Below the pieces are notes generated by a model. That model worked only from the letters and a program-made list of their open reading frames with translations. It made no database searches and was not told the DNA's origin. Below, in pieces: positions 45,007 to 53,825 of a stretch of 64,000 nucleotides of DNA. Position 1 is the first letter of the stretch, and every line of letters starts with the position of its first letter. The DNA lies in assembly GCA_021324365.1 (NCBI GenBank), contig JAJPJE010000045.1:1-64000 (forward strand), in the 5' to 3' direction. This DNA is from Terriglobia bacterium (GTDB lineage: Bacteria > Acidobacteriota > Terriglobia > Terriglobales > Acidobacteriaceae). Position numbers and translations under genes: made by a program.

Positions 45007-45242
45007 TGCGGAGCCTCCCATCCCGCCGGCATTTCGGGACTCTTAGTGCTCTATGATGCCGTGTTCCGTACATCCTATACGCCCTGCTAGATGCGCTGTG
45101 CACAAGCGCATGTTTACTTCTTCATTGTAGTCTTTTGTACCTTGAGGAAATGAGGCGAGAGCATGTTGGATGGGAGAACTTTCATCGGACAGCAAACTCT
45201 CGATGGCGAATGGTTCCGATCACTTGGGAGCGCTCGAATGCT

Positions 45243-45524
45243 TCACTGGAGTCGGAAGCGCTCATGGATTACGCGCTGTAGACGAGGACGATAGATCAGA
45301 TCGTAGGCAAGTTCTTTATCCGGGAACATAGCGAGGGCAGCGCGCTTGGAACTGGCCGCCAACTCCGATGCCTCGTCCAGCGTCAGATTCGGGTCTTCGC
45401 AAAGGACCTGTAGAACCATGCTCATCATGAGCTGCAGTCGCCTGATTTTCCGATTCTCTTCGTCAATCTCTGCCTGACTGGTGTAAACATTCCTCGCCTC
45501 TGGAAGCTGCATTCCGGCCCTCAT
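45243..45524 (-). CDS. Small conserved-looking protein of unknown function
   Basis: The 93-residue, mostly helical protein has the body EENRKIRRLQLMMSMVLQVL, LTLDEASELAASSKRAALAMFPDKELAYDLIYRPRLQRVI. There is no signal peptide or membrane span. Codon use and regular amphipathic helices support a real gene, and I have the impression that such sequences occur in acidobacteria, which I could not check. It is divergent from the DUF2007 gene. The 236 bases between it and the deiodinase-like gene contain nothing I recognise. Confidence 0.6.
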   Translation of the reverse strand: MRAGMQLPEARNVYTSQAEIDEENRKIRRLQLMMSMVLQVLCEDPNLTLDEASELAASSKRAALAMFPDKELAYDLIYRPRLQRVIHERFRLQ

Positions 45525-45737
45525 TTCAAACTTTGCGGCAAGCGCCTGAACTTTAAAATTGGATGAATGCCTTCACCATAGCGTTGCGCAGAGTGCAATG
45601 CCTTGAAGGTCTATCGCTTACGGACATCAGCTGGGTTTTGTTCGTGGCGGCCTGTGTGACTCTGAATGGAAATTCAAACAACCACACGAAAAAATTGCAC
45701 TCGAGCGCTATTATGCATCGAAGTACATGGAGGAACT

Positions 45738-46016
45738 ATGGCCAGCCAACCGCAACCGGATCAGGAATTCGTCGACGTATTCGATACTGAACAGGAATCG
45801 GAAGCGATGGTGGTTCGCGGATTATTGGAATCTGCGGGCATTGAGGCATTCCAGACAGGGCTGGATGCGCCACAAGATATTCTCCCCGGCGTAGGCGGCG
45901 TAGTGCTGCGCGTGCCCGCTTCTCAGGCGGCGGAAGCGCGCGAACTTATTGAGGAGTACCGCATGGCCGGAGCCGCCGAGGAAGGCGAACTCAATTCCGA
46001 GGAGCCTGCGGAGTAA
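45738..46016 (+). CDS. DUF2007-like small protein
   Basis: ATG 45738 is preceded by GGAGG with a 3-base spacer, giving 92 residues; earlier starts add unrelated sequence. The core VFDTEQESEAMVVRGLLESAGIEAFQTGLD and VVLRVPASQAAEARELIEEY match DUF2007 (putative signal-transducing/PII-like fold). An acidic tail follows. Its last 26 bases overlap the 3' end of comEC on the other strand. Confidence 0.78.
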   Translation: MASQPQPDQEFVDVFDTEQESEAMVVRGLLESAGIEAFQTGLDAPQDILPGVGGVVLRVPASQAAEARELIEEYRMAGAAEEGELNSEEPAE

Positions 46017-48582
46017 TATCTTTCCCGTCCAGGTAAAAAGTCACGGCGCCCATCAGGTCTGTGCGATAGGTACGCACATGGGCCGCTTGCAGCTTGGACA
46101 GTGTCTCCGGCCGTGGATGATGAAACTGGTTCCGGAAACCAACAGAGATGAATGCGTACTTTGGACGAACAGCCGTAAGAAATTCCGGAGTGGTGGAAGT
46201 CAGGCTGCCGTTGTGAGCAACTTTCAGCAGAGAACTTTCTGGTCGCCAGCCGATAATCTCAGGCTCCAATTGCCTTTGAGCATCTCCCATCAGCAGGGCA
46301 GACGTATTTCCATAGGTGAATTGCAGAACCAGTGAATCATTGTTGTCGGGCTTCGCCGATAATCTCCAGTCCTTCGGCGGTGAGAGCGCCCGGACTCGTA
46401 TACCGCCCCACCCGAAATCATCTCCTGCCGCGAAGATTTTTACTTCGCTGCCCAAGTCTTTCGCTCGTTGGATGATCGGCTTCAGTGGCGGCGGGGCTGT
46501 GTTCGGGCCCAACCACATTTCTGTTGGTTCAAAATTAGTGAGGATGGAGCGGATACCACCAATGTGATCGGAATGCGCGTGGGTTATCACCACAGCATCC
46601 AGATGCGTGATGCCGCGCGACCACAGGTAGGGCGAGACGACATTCTCGCCGAAATCGAACCCGGAGTTGTAGCCGAAACCAAGCGGACCAGCGGCGTCAA
46701 TCAGGATGGTTTTGCCCGACGGAGACACAACCAGGGTCGAGTCGGCCTGCCCCACGTCAATGGCGGTGACTTCCAGCAGATTCGACTTGAATTGCGGGCG
46801 CGTCGGAATTGCGATGATCCAGAGGGCTGAGACCGCAATTGCGAATACGCCAACGAAGAGAAGCTTCAGGCTGCGCCGGGAGAGCAGAAACCCTAACCCA
46901 ATCGCGAACGTCGCGCCCATCACAATCGCAATAGGCGGGTCGGCTACTCGGAGGTCGGAGCTGTGCAGGGCGCCGACGACAGTCACTGTGCCTGTGATCC
47001 CGTCGAGCGCCCAACCGGCGACAACGGCTGCAGGATGCGCCAGCACCGGCGCGACATACGCAATGGCGACCGCGGCGACTGCTGCAGGCAGCATGATTTC
47101 TGTCAGAGGGACAACGATGAGGTTTGCCGGCAGGGCGAGCAACGTTGCGCGATGAAAGTACGCAGCCATGGGCAGCGCCAGCACAATCTGCATAAGCGCG
47201 GAAATCAATACGACTTCCGCGACACCTAACACGATACGAACGGAGTAAATGAGGGCAAACTCAGCAACCCGCCTATCGAGCAGGCGTTCCAAGCGGGAAA
47301 GTAACAGTCGCAGATCAAGGCGGAATTGCGCCTGGCGAGGGCGCAAGCGCAGATCGTACGACGTCGACGAGAAGTGGCGGAGAGACTCGCGCACCGGAGC
47401 TGTTATCTTCTCAAGCAGCGGGACAGCAATGGCGGCGATTGCGGCCACCGAGAGAAAGGTTAATTGAAAGCTGGCATCGAAGAGGGCATGCGGATCGATC
47501 AAAAGCACAAACAGCGCAGCAGCACCCACAACGTTGAGCGACGTCCGATCGCGATAGAAAAGTCGTCCCAGGAGGTAAAGCGAAATCATTGCCGCGGAAC
47601 GGAGGATGGGAGCGCCGCTCTCACAGAGATACGCATAGCCGAGTGAGAGTGCGATGGTGAGAATCGAAGCGAGCGTCTCGCCGGAATGTAACCGTCGCAA
47701 TGTCCAAAAAACCACGAAGGCCAGAATCCCCACATTCATCCCGGAAACGACGAGAATGTGATACGTCCCAGAGCGCTGGAAATCGATCGACATGGGACGT
47801 TCGACGAAGGCGCGCTCGCCTATAAGCATGGCGTCCATAAGTCCCGCCTGCGGTTCGGGCCAGAGGCGGTGCATGGTGGCGATGACGTTTCGCCGCGCGC
47901 GGTCGCGCCACAAACCGTAGCGCGCACCAAATTGGCCAGGCAAACGTTCGATCCGATCACTGCGGGCCGAGCCGAGTGCATAGATTCCCTGTTGGTGGAG
48001 ATAACCGGAATAATCCCAGGCGCCAGGATTTCCGAAGTTTCGTGGCGCGCGCAGTTTCCCGGCAAAACGGATGCGGTCGCCGTAAGTGAACGATTTGTTT
48101 GCAGCCGTGCCGTTGTCGTCGCTGTCGTCAGGGCGCTCGTAAATGGACAAACGAATGCCTGAGCGAAGGCGAACCTCTCCGACTCCGTCCGCCAGCGTTT
48201 CAGTTTCGACATCGATGATCGTTCGCTCGCTTCGCGCGCCCACGTCAGGAGGAGACTTGAGCACGTGTCCTGTAACTATGATTTCTTCGCCGGTGGTAAA
48301 CCGATTGAGATCGGCAGCTGCCGCAGCTGCTGATTGCGCCGCATTGCTTGCATCGAAGGTTAGAACCCCCAGCAAGGCGATGAGGGCAAGGCTTAGGGAA
48401 TAAGCAACATACTCGCGCCGGTGACGCAAGAAGACGGGGATACATAGGGCGAAGACGATGATGGCCAGCGCGACCCAGGACGAAGGGCGCCACGAATACC
48501 GAGCCAGCAGGATCCCAGAACAAAGTGAGAGCGCCGCCAGAAACAGCGGCGCTCGGGGTGGTCTTGCTTCCAGGGAGTACAA
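45991..48582 (-). CDS. comEC: ComEC/Rec2 competence protein (DNA uptake channel)
   Basis: The 863-residue protein has N-terminal membrane helices and a DUF4131 beta region (about 30-200), then a competence domain with many helices (GTYHILVVSGMNVGILAFV, around 270). The C-terminal metallo-beta-lactamase domain (about 600-850) has VVITHAHSDHIGGIRS and LLMGDAQRQLEPE. ComEC moves single-stranded DNA across the inner membrane during transformation; the C-terminal domain may degrade the second strand. Complete motifs suggest a working gene. It is the last of a long minus-strand run. I saw no other competence gene here. Confidence 0.9.
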   Translation of the reverse strand: MYSLEARPPRAPLFLAALSLCSGILLARYSWRPSSWVALAIIVFALCIPVFLRHRREYVAYSLSLALIALLGVLTFDASNAAQSAAAAAADLNRFTTGEEIIVTGHVLKSPPDVGARSERTIIDVETETLADGVGEVRLRSGIRLSIYERPDDSDDNGTAANKSFTYGDRIRFAGKLRAPRNFGNPGAWDYSGYLHQQGIYALGSARSDRIERLPGQFGARYGLWRDRARRNVIATMHRLWPEPQAGLMDAMLIGERAFVERPMSIDFQRSGTYHILVVSGMNVGILAFVVFWTLRRLHSGETLASILTIALSLGYAYLCESGAPILRSAAMISLYLLGRLFYRDRTSLNVVGAAALFVLLIDPHALFDASFQLTFLSVAAIAAIAVPLLEKITAPVRESLRHFSSTSYDLRLRPRQAQFRLDLRLLLSRLERLLDRRVAEFALIYSVRIVLGVAEVVLISALMQIVLALPMAAYFHRATLLALPANLIVVPLTEIMLPAAVAAVAIAYVAPVLAHPAAVVAGWALDGITGTVTVVGALHSSDLRVADPPIAIVMGATFAIGLGFLLSRRSLKLLFVGVFAIAVSALWIIAIPTRPQFKSNLLEVTAIDVGQADSTLVVSPSGKTILIDAAGPLGFGYNSGFDFGENVVSPYLWSRGITHLDAVVITHAHSDHIGGIRSILTNFEPTEMWLGPNTAPPPLKPIIQRAKDLGSEVKIFAAGDDFGWGGIRVRALSPPKDWRLSAKPDNNDSLVLQFTYGNTSALLMGDAQRQLEPEIIGWRPESSLLKVAHNGSLTSTTPEFLTAVRPKYAFISVGFRNQFHHPRPETLSKLQAAHVRTYRTDLMGAVTFYLDGKDITPQAPRN

Positions 48583-48705
48583 GTCACTGCTCGAGATAAT
48601 GCCCTTTCATTATCCGGCGCCAATCGCACCAGCGCAGTCTGCTTCAGCCCATAATTGCCCCAGCCTGAATTCCCGATCTGGGTATCCTCGCAAATCGGAA
48701 ACCAA

Positions 48706-50037
48706 TCAGCGGGCCAGGCGAATGAAAGATTCGATGTGGTAGGTCTGTGGAAACAGATCGATGAGATGGACTTCGGATATCCGATATCCGGCCTTGAGCA
48801 GGGGAACGATATCTCGCGCCTGTGTCGAGGGATCGCATGAAAGATAGCCGATTTCAGGCGCATTGAGTCGAGCGAGTGCCGAAGCAACTGTGGATCCGAG
48901 CCCCGCGCGCGGCGGATCCGTCAGTACCAGATCCGGCGACCAATTCTGCTTTGTCGCCAGGAACTCCTCGGTTGTAGCGGAGATGGCACGGACATTGTGC
49001 GGCGCGTTGTGGCGAAGATCAGCAAAAGACGTGGGAGCAGTTTCGACGGCAATGACATGTTCGAAAGAACTGGCGAGCGCCAGGGAAAACAGTCCCACTC
49101 CGGCGTACAGATCGAGCGCCAATTTACCGGCGCGCTCCCCGGTCACGATTCTCGTCAGCTCGTCGGCCAGGAAGAGATTCGTCTGAAAGAAAGACCCGGG
49201 GCTGACACGGTACTCGAACCCTGCTGCGCGATATGCGAGCGCCTGTTGACCAAAGGCAGCAAGGGGAGCGTCCGCATTCGATGCTGCATCAAGTTCCGGC
49301 GCCGCGACTGACTCCGCGAATGACTTGCCGCGAGCTGGCTTGCGCAGGATAGCGGTAATTATCAGTTCGGGCACAGCCGTACGCAGTCGGTCACTAACAG
49401 GCCGGAAGTTCTTTTGCACCTCGGATGGCGGACTGCTCACCCACAACTCGATCATCAATTGCTGCTGGTTGTTGCTGCAGAAGAATTCGACTTCGGACAG
49501 TTCGCGCGGGAGATCGTCACCTATGTTCCACAATGCCGCCAGCGAGCGGTTAATGATCTCCGCGCTGATCGGGCATTCACGAACGGGAAGAAGCTGATGG
49601 GAGCCGAGCCGGTAATAGCCGATCGCGAACTCCGGTGTACGCTGAATGTGAAAGCGTGTGCGATTCCGGTAATGCCAGGGCGGTGAGGCGTGAACAGAAA
49701 TCGCGGGCAGTTCAGTTTTGGCGATACGCTCGACTGTTTCGCGCAGAATCGACTTTTTCAACTCGAGTTGATGCTCGTACTTCGCGTGCTGATAATGGCA
49801 GCCGCCGCACGAACCGAAGTAGGGACATCCGGGCGCAATGCGGTCCGGAGATGGAGCCAGCATCCGTTCGACTTTCGCGCGTACGAATCCGGGCTTCTCT
49901 TCTACGATGCCAGCTTCGACTGTTTCTCCGGGTAGCGTGTACTGCACGAATGCCGCCTTGCGTCGGCCATCATCCCCGGCAGGCAGGCGCGCGAGTCCAT
50001 CGCCGCCATAAATCAGTTTTTCTATCGTCAGTTCCAC
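48706..50037 (-). CDS. rlmD: 23S rRNA (uracil) C5-methyltransferase, RlmD/RumA type
   Basis: The 443-residue protein has an N-terminal TRAM domain (1-60), a 4Fe-4S site with CPYFGSCGGCHYQHAKYEHQL (about 92-112), and a SAM methyltransferase domain with LDLYAGVGLFSLALA and the catalytic LSCDPST near residue 405. The enzyme methylates U1939 or U747 in 23S rRNA in E. coli (RlmD or RlmC); which one applies is uncertain. The GTG start at 50037 is preceded by the dispersed CTCTGTGGTGAA repeat, whose GGTGAA may act as the ribosome site. Confidence 0.87.
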   Translation of the reverse strand: MELTIEKLIYGGDGLARLPAGDDGRRKAAFVQYTLPGETVEAGIVEEKPGFVRAKVERMLAPSPDRIAPGCPYFGSCGGCHYQHAKYEHQLELKKSILRETVERIAKTELPAISVHASPPWHYRNRTRFHIQRTPEFAIGYYRLGSHQLLPVRECPISAEIINRSLAALWNIGDDLPRELSEVEFFCSNNQQQLMIELWVSSPPSEVQKNFRPVSDRLRTAVPELIITAILRKPARGKSFAESVAAPELDAASNADAPLAAFGQQALAYRAAGFEYRVSPGSFFQTNLFLADELTRIVTGERAGKLALDLYAGVGLFSLALASSFEHVIAVETAPTSFADLRHNAPHNVRAISATTEEFLATKQNWSPDLVLTDPPRAGLGSTVASALARLNAPEIGYLSCDPSTQARDIVPLLKAGYRISEVHLIDLFPQTYHIESFIRLAR

Positions 50038-50045
50038 GTCGATAT

Positions 50046-50067
50046 TTCACCACAGAGGCCGCGGAGG
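50046..50067 (-). repeat. CTCTGTGGTGAA repeat in front of rlmD start
   Basis: On the minus strand the repeat reads CCTCCGCGGCCTCTGTGGTG then AA and ends 8 bases before GTG 50037. The same orientation relative to the gene is seen at 42491 and 51692. Confidence 0.65.
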
Positions 50068-50075
50068 ACGCAGGA

Positions 50076-50777
50076 TCACATATAGAAAAGGCTAAGGCGC
50101 GGTAGTTTATACCGATCCAAGAGACGCTTATTGACGTATTGCTTCTGCAATTGATCGATCTGCGCGCCCGGCATCTTGCGTCGATAGGGTGCGAGCTCAC
50201 GATCGGCTTCCGTGCGAATGGCGACAAGCTCATCGTCAGAAGAAGAGGCCAGCAGCGCCGCCATGAGCTTCTCTTCCATGACCGTGAGGCGCCGTTCGAG
50301 GTCCTCAAGACGGGTTGCTGGGGAGTGGCGTAGCGCCTCGGACATCTCATGTAGAGTTTTGGCTGTGTCGGCAATGAGCTGTCGAATAGCGAGAGGAACA
50401 GGACTTCTGCGCAGTAGATCTGCATTTGTGGCAAGGAAGTCTGCGACCCTGGCATTTTCGAACCCGCTGTCGGATTTCGGCGCTGCCGATGATGCTGCTG
50501 GAGTCGCACCCGCTGCGGCTTCTTTCATTTCTTCCGCCGCCGCCAGCACCTCCTGTGTGCAGAACGCAAGGCCGTTCACTTTACGGGTTTTCGAGGGCCG
50601 GGCATCATATCGATCGAACACCAGGTCGATGCCCCGAATTACGGCTTCGAGAGGTATTCCGGCGTCTTTCCATGTTTCGATCAACGCCCAGTCAAGCGTA
50701 TTAAGCAGCAGTCCTGTCCCGCGCCGGCGCTGAAAATGTTCTTCAATTTCAGTGAAGTAGTTGAAGTAGTTTTCCAC
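50076..50777 (-). CDS. Conserved-looking helical protein of unknown function
   Basis: GTG 50777 is proposed because the sequence starts there as VENYFNYFTEIEEHFQRRRG, while earlier codons run into repeat-like DNA. The 233 residues have a globular N-terminal part (LLNTLDWALIETWKDAGIPLEAVIRGIDLVFDRYD), an Ala-rich linker (about 90-115), and a long coiled coil (RLEDLERRLTVMEEKLMAALLAS), ending RLLDRYKLPRLSLFYM. There is no signal peptide and no known family. It sits between coaX and rlmD on the same strand, possibly in the same transcript. Confidence 0.65.
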   Translation of the reverse strand: MENYFNYFTEIEEHFQRRRGTGLLLNTLDWALIETWKDAGIPLEAVIRGIDLVFDRYDARPSKTRKVNGLAFCTQEVLAAAEEMKEAAAGATPAASSAAPKSDSGFENARVADFLATNADLLRRSPVPLAIRQLIADTAKTLHEMSEALRHSPATRLEDLERRLTVMEEKLMAALLASSSDDELVAIRTEADRELAPYRRKMPGAQIDQLQKQYVNKRLLDRYKLPRLSLFYM

Positions 50778-50858
50778 TCTGAACAAGACTACAGAACAAA
50801 CCACAGACCACACAAAGGAACATAGAGTTTAGAGTTCTAGTTTTGCCGACCATGATGA

Positions 50859-51680
50859 TTAACGCTTTGCCGATGTTTTTCGCTTCGCGGCCGTGAAGCT
50901 GGCATTGCGCTCCCAGATGATGCGCAGGCCGTCCAGCGTCAGTAGGTCGTCGACATGCTTAATGAACCGTGAACTCTCGCCGATTAGCGACGCCAGTCCT
51001 CCCGTAGCAACGACCCTTGTCTCATTTCCGATTTCAGCCAGCAGGCGTTCGAGGATCCCGTCCACCAGAGAAAGATATCCGTAGAACAATCCGGACTGCA
51101 TGCTGTTTACGGTATTCGTGCCGATCAGCCGTGGAGGCTTGCGCAAATCTACGCGCGGAAGACGCGCAGTGCGCGAAAAGAGTGCTTCGGCGGAGATGCC
51201 GATACCCGGGGCGATAACTCCCCCAAGATACTCGCCTTTCGCTGACACAACGTCGAAGGTCGTGGCGGTGCCAAAATCCACGACGACGCAGGGGCCTCCG
51301 TACTTCTCGAATGCTGCGACGCTGTTGACGACGCGATCGGCACCGACTTCCTGCGGGTTGTCGTAGTGCAACGGCATGCCGGTCTTCACGCCCGGTTCGA
51401 TAAACAGGGGCTTGGTCTTGAAATACTTCTCACAGACATCGCGGAGAGTGGAATCGAGCGGTGGTACGACGGAAGAAATCACGATGCCGGTAAATGGCCC
51501 GACTTCGAGTCCGGCGCCCGCGAAGAGGTTGCGGAACAATACGCCGTACTCGTCAACCGTCTGGGTACGGATGGTTGACACGCGCCAGTGTGCGAGCAGT
51601 CGCGGCTCAGGCGATGACTCAGGCGAACTGAAGACGCCGAGAACCGTATTGGTGTTGCCGACATCTACGACCAGAAGCAT
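50859..51680 (-). CDS. coaX: Type III pantothenate kinase
   Basis: The 273-residue ASKHA-fold kinase has phosphate 1 motif MLLVVDVGNTNTVLGVF (1-17), GADRVVNSVAAFEKYGGPCVVVDFGTATTFDVV with the catalytic-base Asp (about 105-140), and GVIAPGIGISAEALFSRTARLP. It phosphorylates pantothenate in coenzyme A synthesis and, unlike type I, does not need feedback by CoA. A birA gene just upstream in the same direction, with one unknown gene between, matches the common birA-coaX linkage. The dispersed CTCTGTG repeat lies in front of ATG 51680. Confidence 0.94.
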   Translation of the reverse strand: MLLVVDVGNTNTVLGVFSSPESSPEPRLLAHWRVSTIRTQTVDEYGVLFRNLFAGAGLEVGPFTGIVISSVVPPLDSTLRDVCEKYFKTKPLFIEPGVKTGMPLHYDNPQEVGADRVVNSVAAFEKYGGPCVVVDFGTATTFDVVSAKGEYLGGVIAPGIGISAEALFSRTARLPRVDLRKPPRLIGTNTVNSMQSGLFYGYLSLVDGILERLLAEIGNETRVVATGGLASLIGESSRFIKHVDDLLTLDGLRIIWERNASFTAAKRKTSAKR

Positions 51681-51691
51681 AGAACCTCAAG

Positions 51692-51712
51692 TTCACCACA
51701 GAGGCACAGAGG
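51692..51712 (-). repeat. CTCTGTGGTGAA repeat in front of coaX start
   Basis: On the minus strand CCTCTGTGCCTCTGTGGTGA then A ends 11 bases before ATG 51680. It is the best-preserved copy, with two CCTCTGTG half-units. Confidence 0.65.
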
Positions 51713-51763
51713 ACTCAAAGATCCCGAAAACTCGGCCTAATGACCTCGAAAATTGCGAACGGG

Positions 51764-52681
51764 CTATTGTAACGGGCGCGCCTCGCGAAAAGTCCCTTTT
51801 GATGAACCCGCGAGACCTCGCATGTGCTGCGATCGCCTTAGACGGTAGTGCAAGCGCAGGAATATCGCACCGAAGAAACGCAGCCGGTGATCTGCCCGCA
51901 CATCAGAATCCGGCGTCTGATAAACATGAATCGACTCTTTCATAGATGGAACGTATTTTGCCCAGAGTCGTTCGTTGTGGCGGACCGTGAAATAGAAGCC
52001 AGGATCTCCGAAACTGCGTCCTGATGATGTAATCGTAAAGGAACTATCATCCTGCGATGTTGGATACATGATCACAATAGCGTTTCCGTTTGGCAGGGGA
52101 AATGCGACCTTGATGCAAATTCCATCGAATCCCGAGACTCGAACAGTTGAGTAACTCCCGGCATACAGCACGCGTCGACTGCCGAGGAGTATTCGCATCC
52201 ACGCCGTATAACGAGTCTTTCCCTCGATCGGATCAACTAAGTCAATCACGTTACTCTGAACACCCTGACTCGTATCCATCGCTGAAAGAGGTACATTCAA
52301 TTGTTGAAGCCGCCTGCTGAACAGAACCGCAAGAAGGCGACCGAAGGGGCGAAAGATTCCACACCACTCGGACCACGCTTCCAGTTCGTAACCAGATGTC
52401 TGTTCATAGAAATCCTTCACCAGAGGAGCAACTGTCTCGGGGCGAAAATTCGGACCAGCTAATGCATCGAACCGCGGCAGCAACCCTAGGCCCGGGCGGA
52501 CAGAAAGATTTTCGTGTTTCGCAAGCTCTTCGAAGAAATTAGGTCCGATGCCAGTTGGCTTTCCAATTGGTCCCTCCAACCACGGATATTCTTCAAGAGT
52601 GATTCGGCGCCCGGAGGCCCTTACCCAAAGCTGGGTTACATAGTCGGTTAGAAATCCGCGCTTGGCGCCAAGCCAAATCAT
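51764..52681 (-). CDS. Protein of unknown function between birA and coaX
   Basis: The 305-residue protein starts at ATG 52681, overlapping the birA stop as ATGA. I recognise no family. Visible features are a Trp/Tyr-rich start (LGAKRGFLTDYVTQLWVRASG), EEYPWLEGPIGKPTGIGPNFFEELAKHENL, a beta-rich centre (YSTVRVSGFDGICIKVAFPLPNGNAIVIMYP) and a basic C-terminal part (RLHYRLRRSQ). There is no signal peptide and no clear membrane span. The translational overlap suggests it is expressed with biotin ligase, but no link is known. Confidence 0.62.
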   Translation of the reverse strand: MIWLGAKRGFLTDYVTQLWVRASGRRITLEEYPWLEGPIGKPTGIGPNFFEELAKHENLSVRPGLGLLPRFDALAGPNFRPETVAPLVKDFYEQTSGYELEAWSEWCGIFRPFGRLLAVLFSRRLQQLNVPLSAMDTSQGVQSNVIDLVDPIEGKTRYTAWMRILLGSRRVLYAGSYSTVRVSGFDGICIKVAFPLPNGNAIVIMYPTSQDDSSFTITSSGRSFGDPGFYFTVRHNERLWAKYVPSMKESIHVYQTPDSDVRADHRLRFFGAIFLRLHYRLRRSQHMRGLAGSSKGTFREARPLQ

Positions 52682-53742
52682 TCTTTTATGTCCACCGGCC
52701 TTACGCTCCCGGACAAAACCGTGCGCATGCCCCCATCCGTCTGTACCAGGAGGAAACCGCGCTCGTCGAGACCGGCGGTGACACCATCATATCCGCCGTT
52801 TTCGTCGACATGAACGTGCTTGCCGCGAGCATAAGAAGAGCGCTGCTCGAAGCGCTCGAAGATTGCCAAACGCGCCTGGGCGGCACCCAGGGACATGAGC
52901 GAGCGATATTCGGAATCGAAGGCGCGCAGGAGAGCAGCCGCCAGGGCAACGCGCGAGTGTCGCCGTCCATTGGCGATTTGCAAGGACGTTGCGATTGGCC
53001 GCAGATCTTCCGGGAAGTCCGCCTGATTGACATTGATCCCGATGCCGACGACTGCGTAGCGCACGCGCGTGACTTCGGCATTCATCTCGGTGAGGATGCC
53101 GCAGAACTTCTGATCACCTATCAGCAGGTCGTTCGGCCAGCGGATGTCAGGCCGAATGCCAGTAACTTCGTTTACGGCTTCGTGCGCTGCGATTCCGGCG
53201 ATTAGAGATAACAGCAGCGCATCCGCCGGCGCAATCTGCGGGCGCAAAACGAGTGATACGTAGATGCCGGTGGACGGCTCCGAAGCCCACGTATGACCCG
53301 CGCGTCCTCGACCAGCGATCTGTTCCTCGGCGATGAATACGCTGCCATCTGGTGCGCCTGCGGCGGCGGCTTGCATCGCTTCGAAGTTCGTTGAGCCCAC
53401 ACGGAAGTAATGATGGATATCGCGCGCGAAGATCGTGCCCTTCATCAGCGGCGTCAGAACTTCGGGAAGGAGCAGGTCGGGAACGCTGGCGAGTTGATAT
53501 CCGGTTGCCGGATGGCCGGTAATCTCGACCCCGAAACCGCGTAGTTGCTGCACAAGCCGCCATACTTCAGAACGGCTGGTCTGGATTTCGCTCGCCAGCT
53601 TGGTTCCGCTGATCACGATGGTGGCGTTTTCGCTGAGAACACGAATGATGTGGCCGAGACGGCTGTCGGTACGGAGCGCCTGGTCCGGCGCTTCGCGAGC
53701 GCGTGTTGGTTGGTTCGGAAGGATGGAGGAATTATCGGACAC
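52678..53742 (-). CDS. birA: Biotin--[acetyl-CoA-carboxylase] ligase with N-terminal HTH
   Basis: GTG 53742 is proposed; earlier starts would read through a palindromic repeat. The product has about 354 residues. The N-terminal winged helix (about 30-90; ISGTKLASEIQTSRSEVWRLVQQLRGFGVEI) is that of a bifunctional BirA repressor/ligase. The ligase domain has EEQIAGRGRAGHTWASEPSTGIYVS (biotinyl-AMP loop), PDIRWPNDLLIGDQKFCGIL and VVGIGINVNQ. A small C-terminal SH3-like domain follows. It attaches biotin to carboxylase carrier protein and may repress biotin genes when loaded. Confidence 0.9.
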   Translation of the reverse strand: MSDNSSILPNQPTRAREAPDQALRTDSRLGHIIRVLSENATIVISGTKLASEIQTSRSEVWRLVQQLRGFGVEITGHPATGYQLASVPDLLLPEVLTPLMKGTIFARDIHHYFRVGSTNFEAMQAAAAGAPDGSVFIAEEQIAGRGRAGHTWASEPSTGIYVSLVLRPQIAPADALLLSLIAGIAAHEAVNEVTGIRPDIRWPNDLLIGDQKFCGILTEMNAEVTRVRYAVVGIGINVNQADFPEDLRPIATSLQIANGRRHSRVALAAALLRAFDSEYRSLMSLGAAQARLAIFERFEQRSSYARGKHVHVDENGGYDGVTAGLDERGFLLVQTDGGMRTVLSGSVRPVDIKE

Positions 53743-53775
53743 GGCGGGGAAAACGCAAAGCGCCTCGACAGGTCT

Positions 53776-53808
53776 GTGCCCACTCGATGCTTCGCACGAG
53801 TGGGGCAC
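53776..53808. repeat. GTGCCC-type palindrome between nadC and birA
   Basis: GTGCCCACTCG (53776-53786) pairs with CGAGTGGGGCAC (to 53808), with one bulged base. It has no T run. Arms match the hairpins at 36989 and 37608. Confidence 0.6.
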
Positions 53809-53825
53809 CCGCACCCGAAGCGCTG

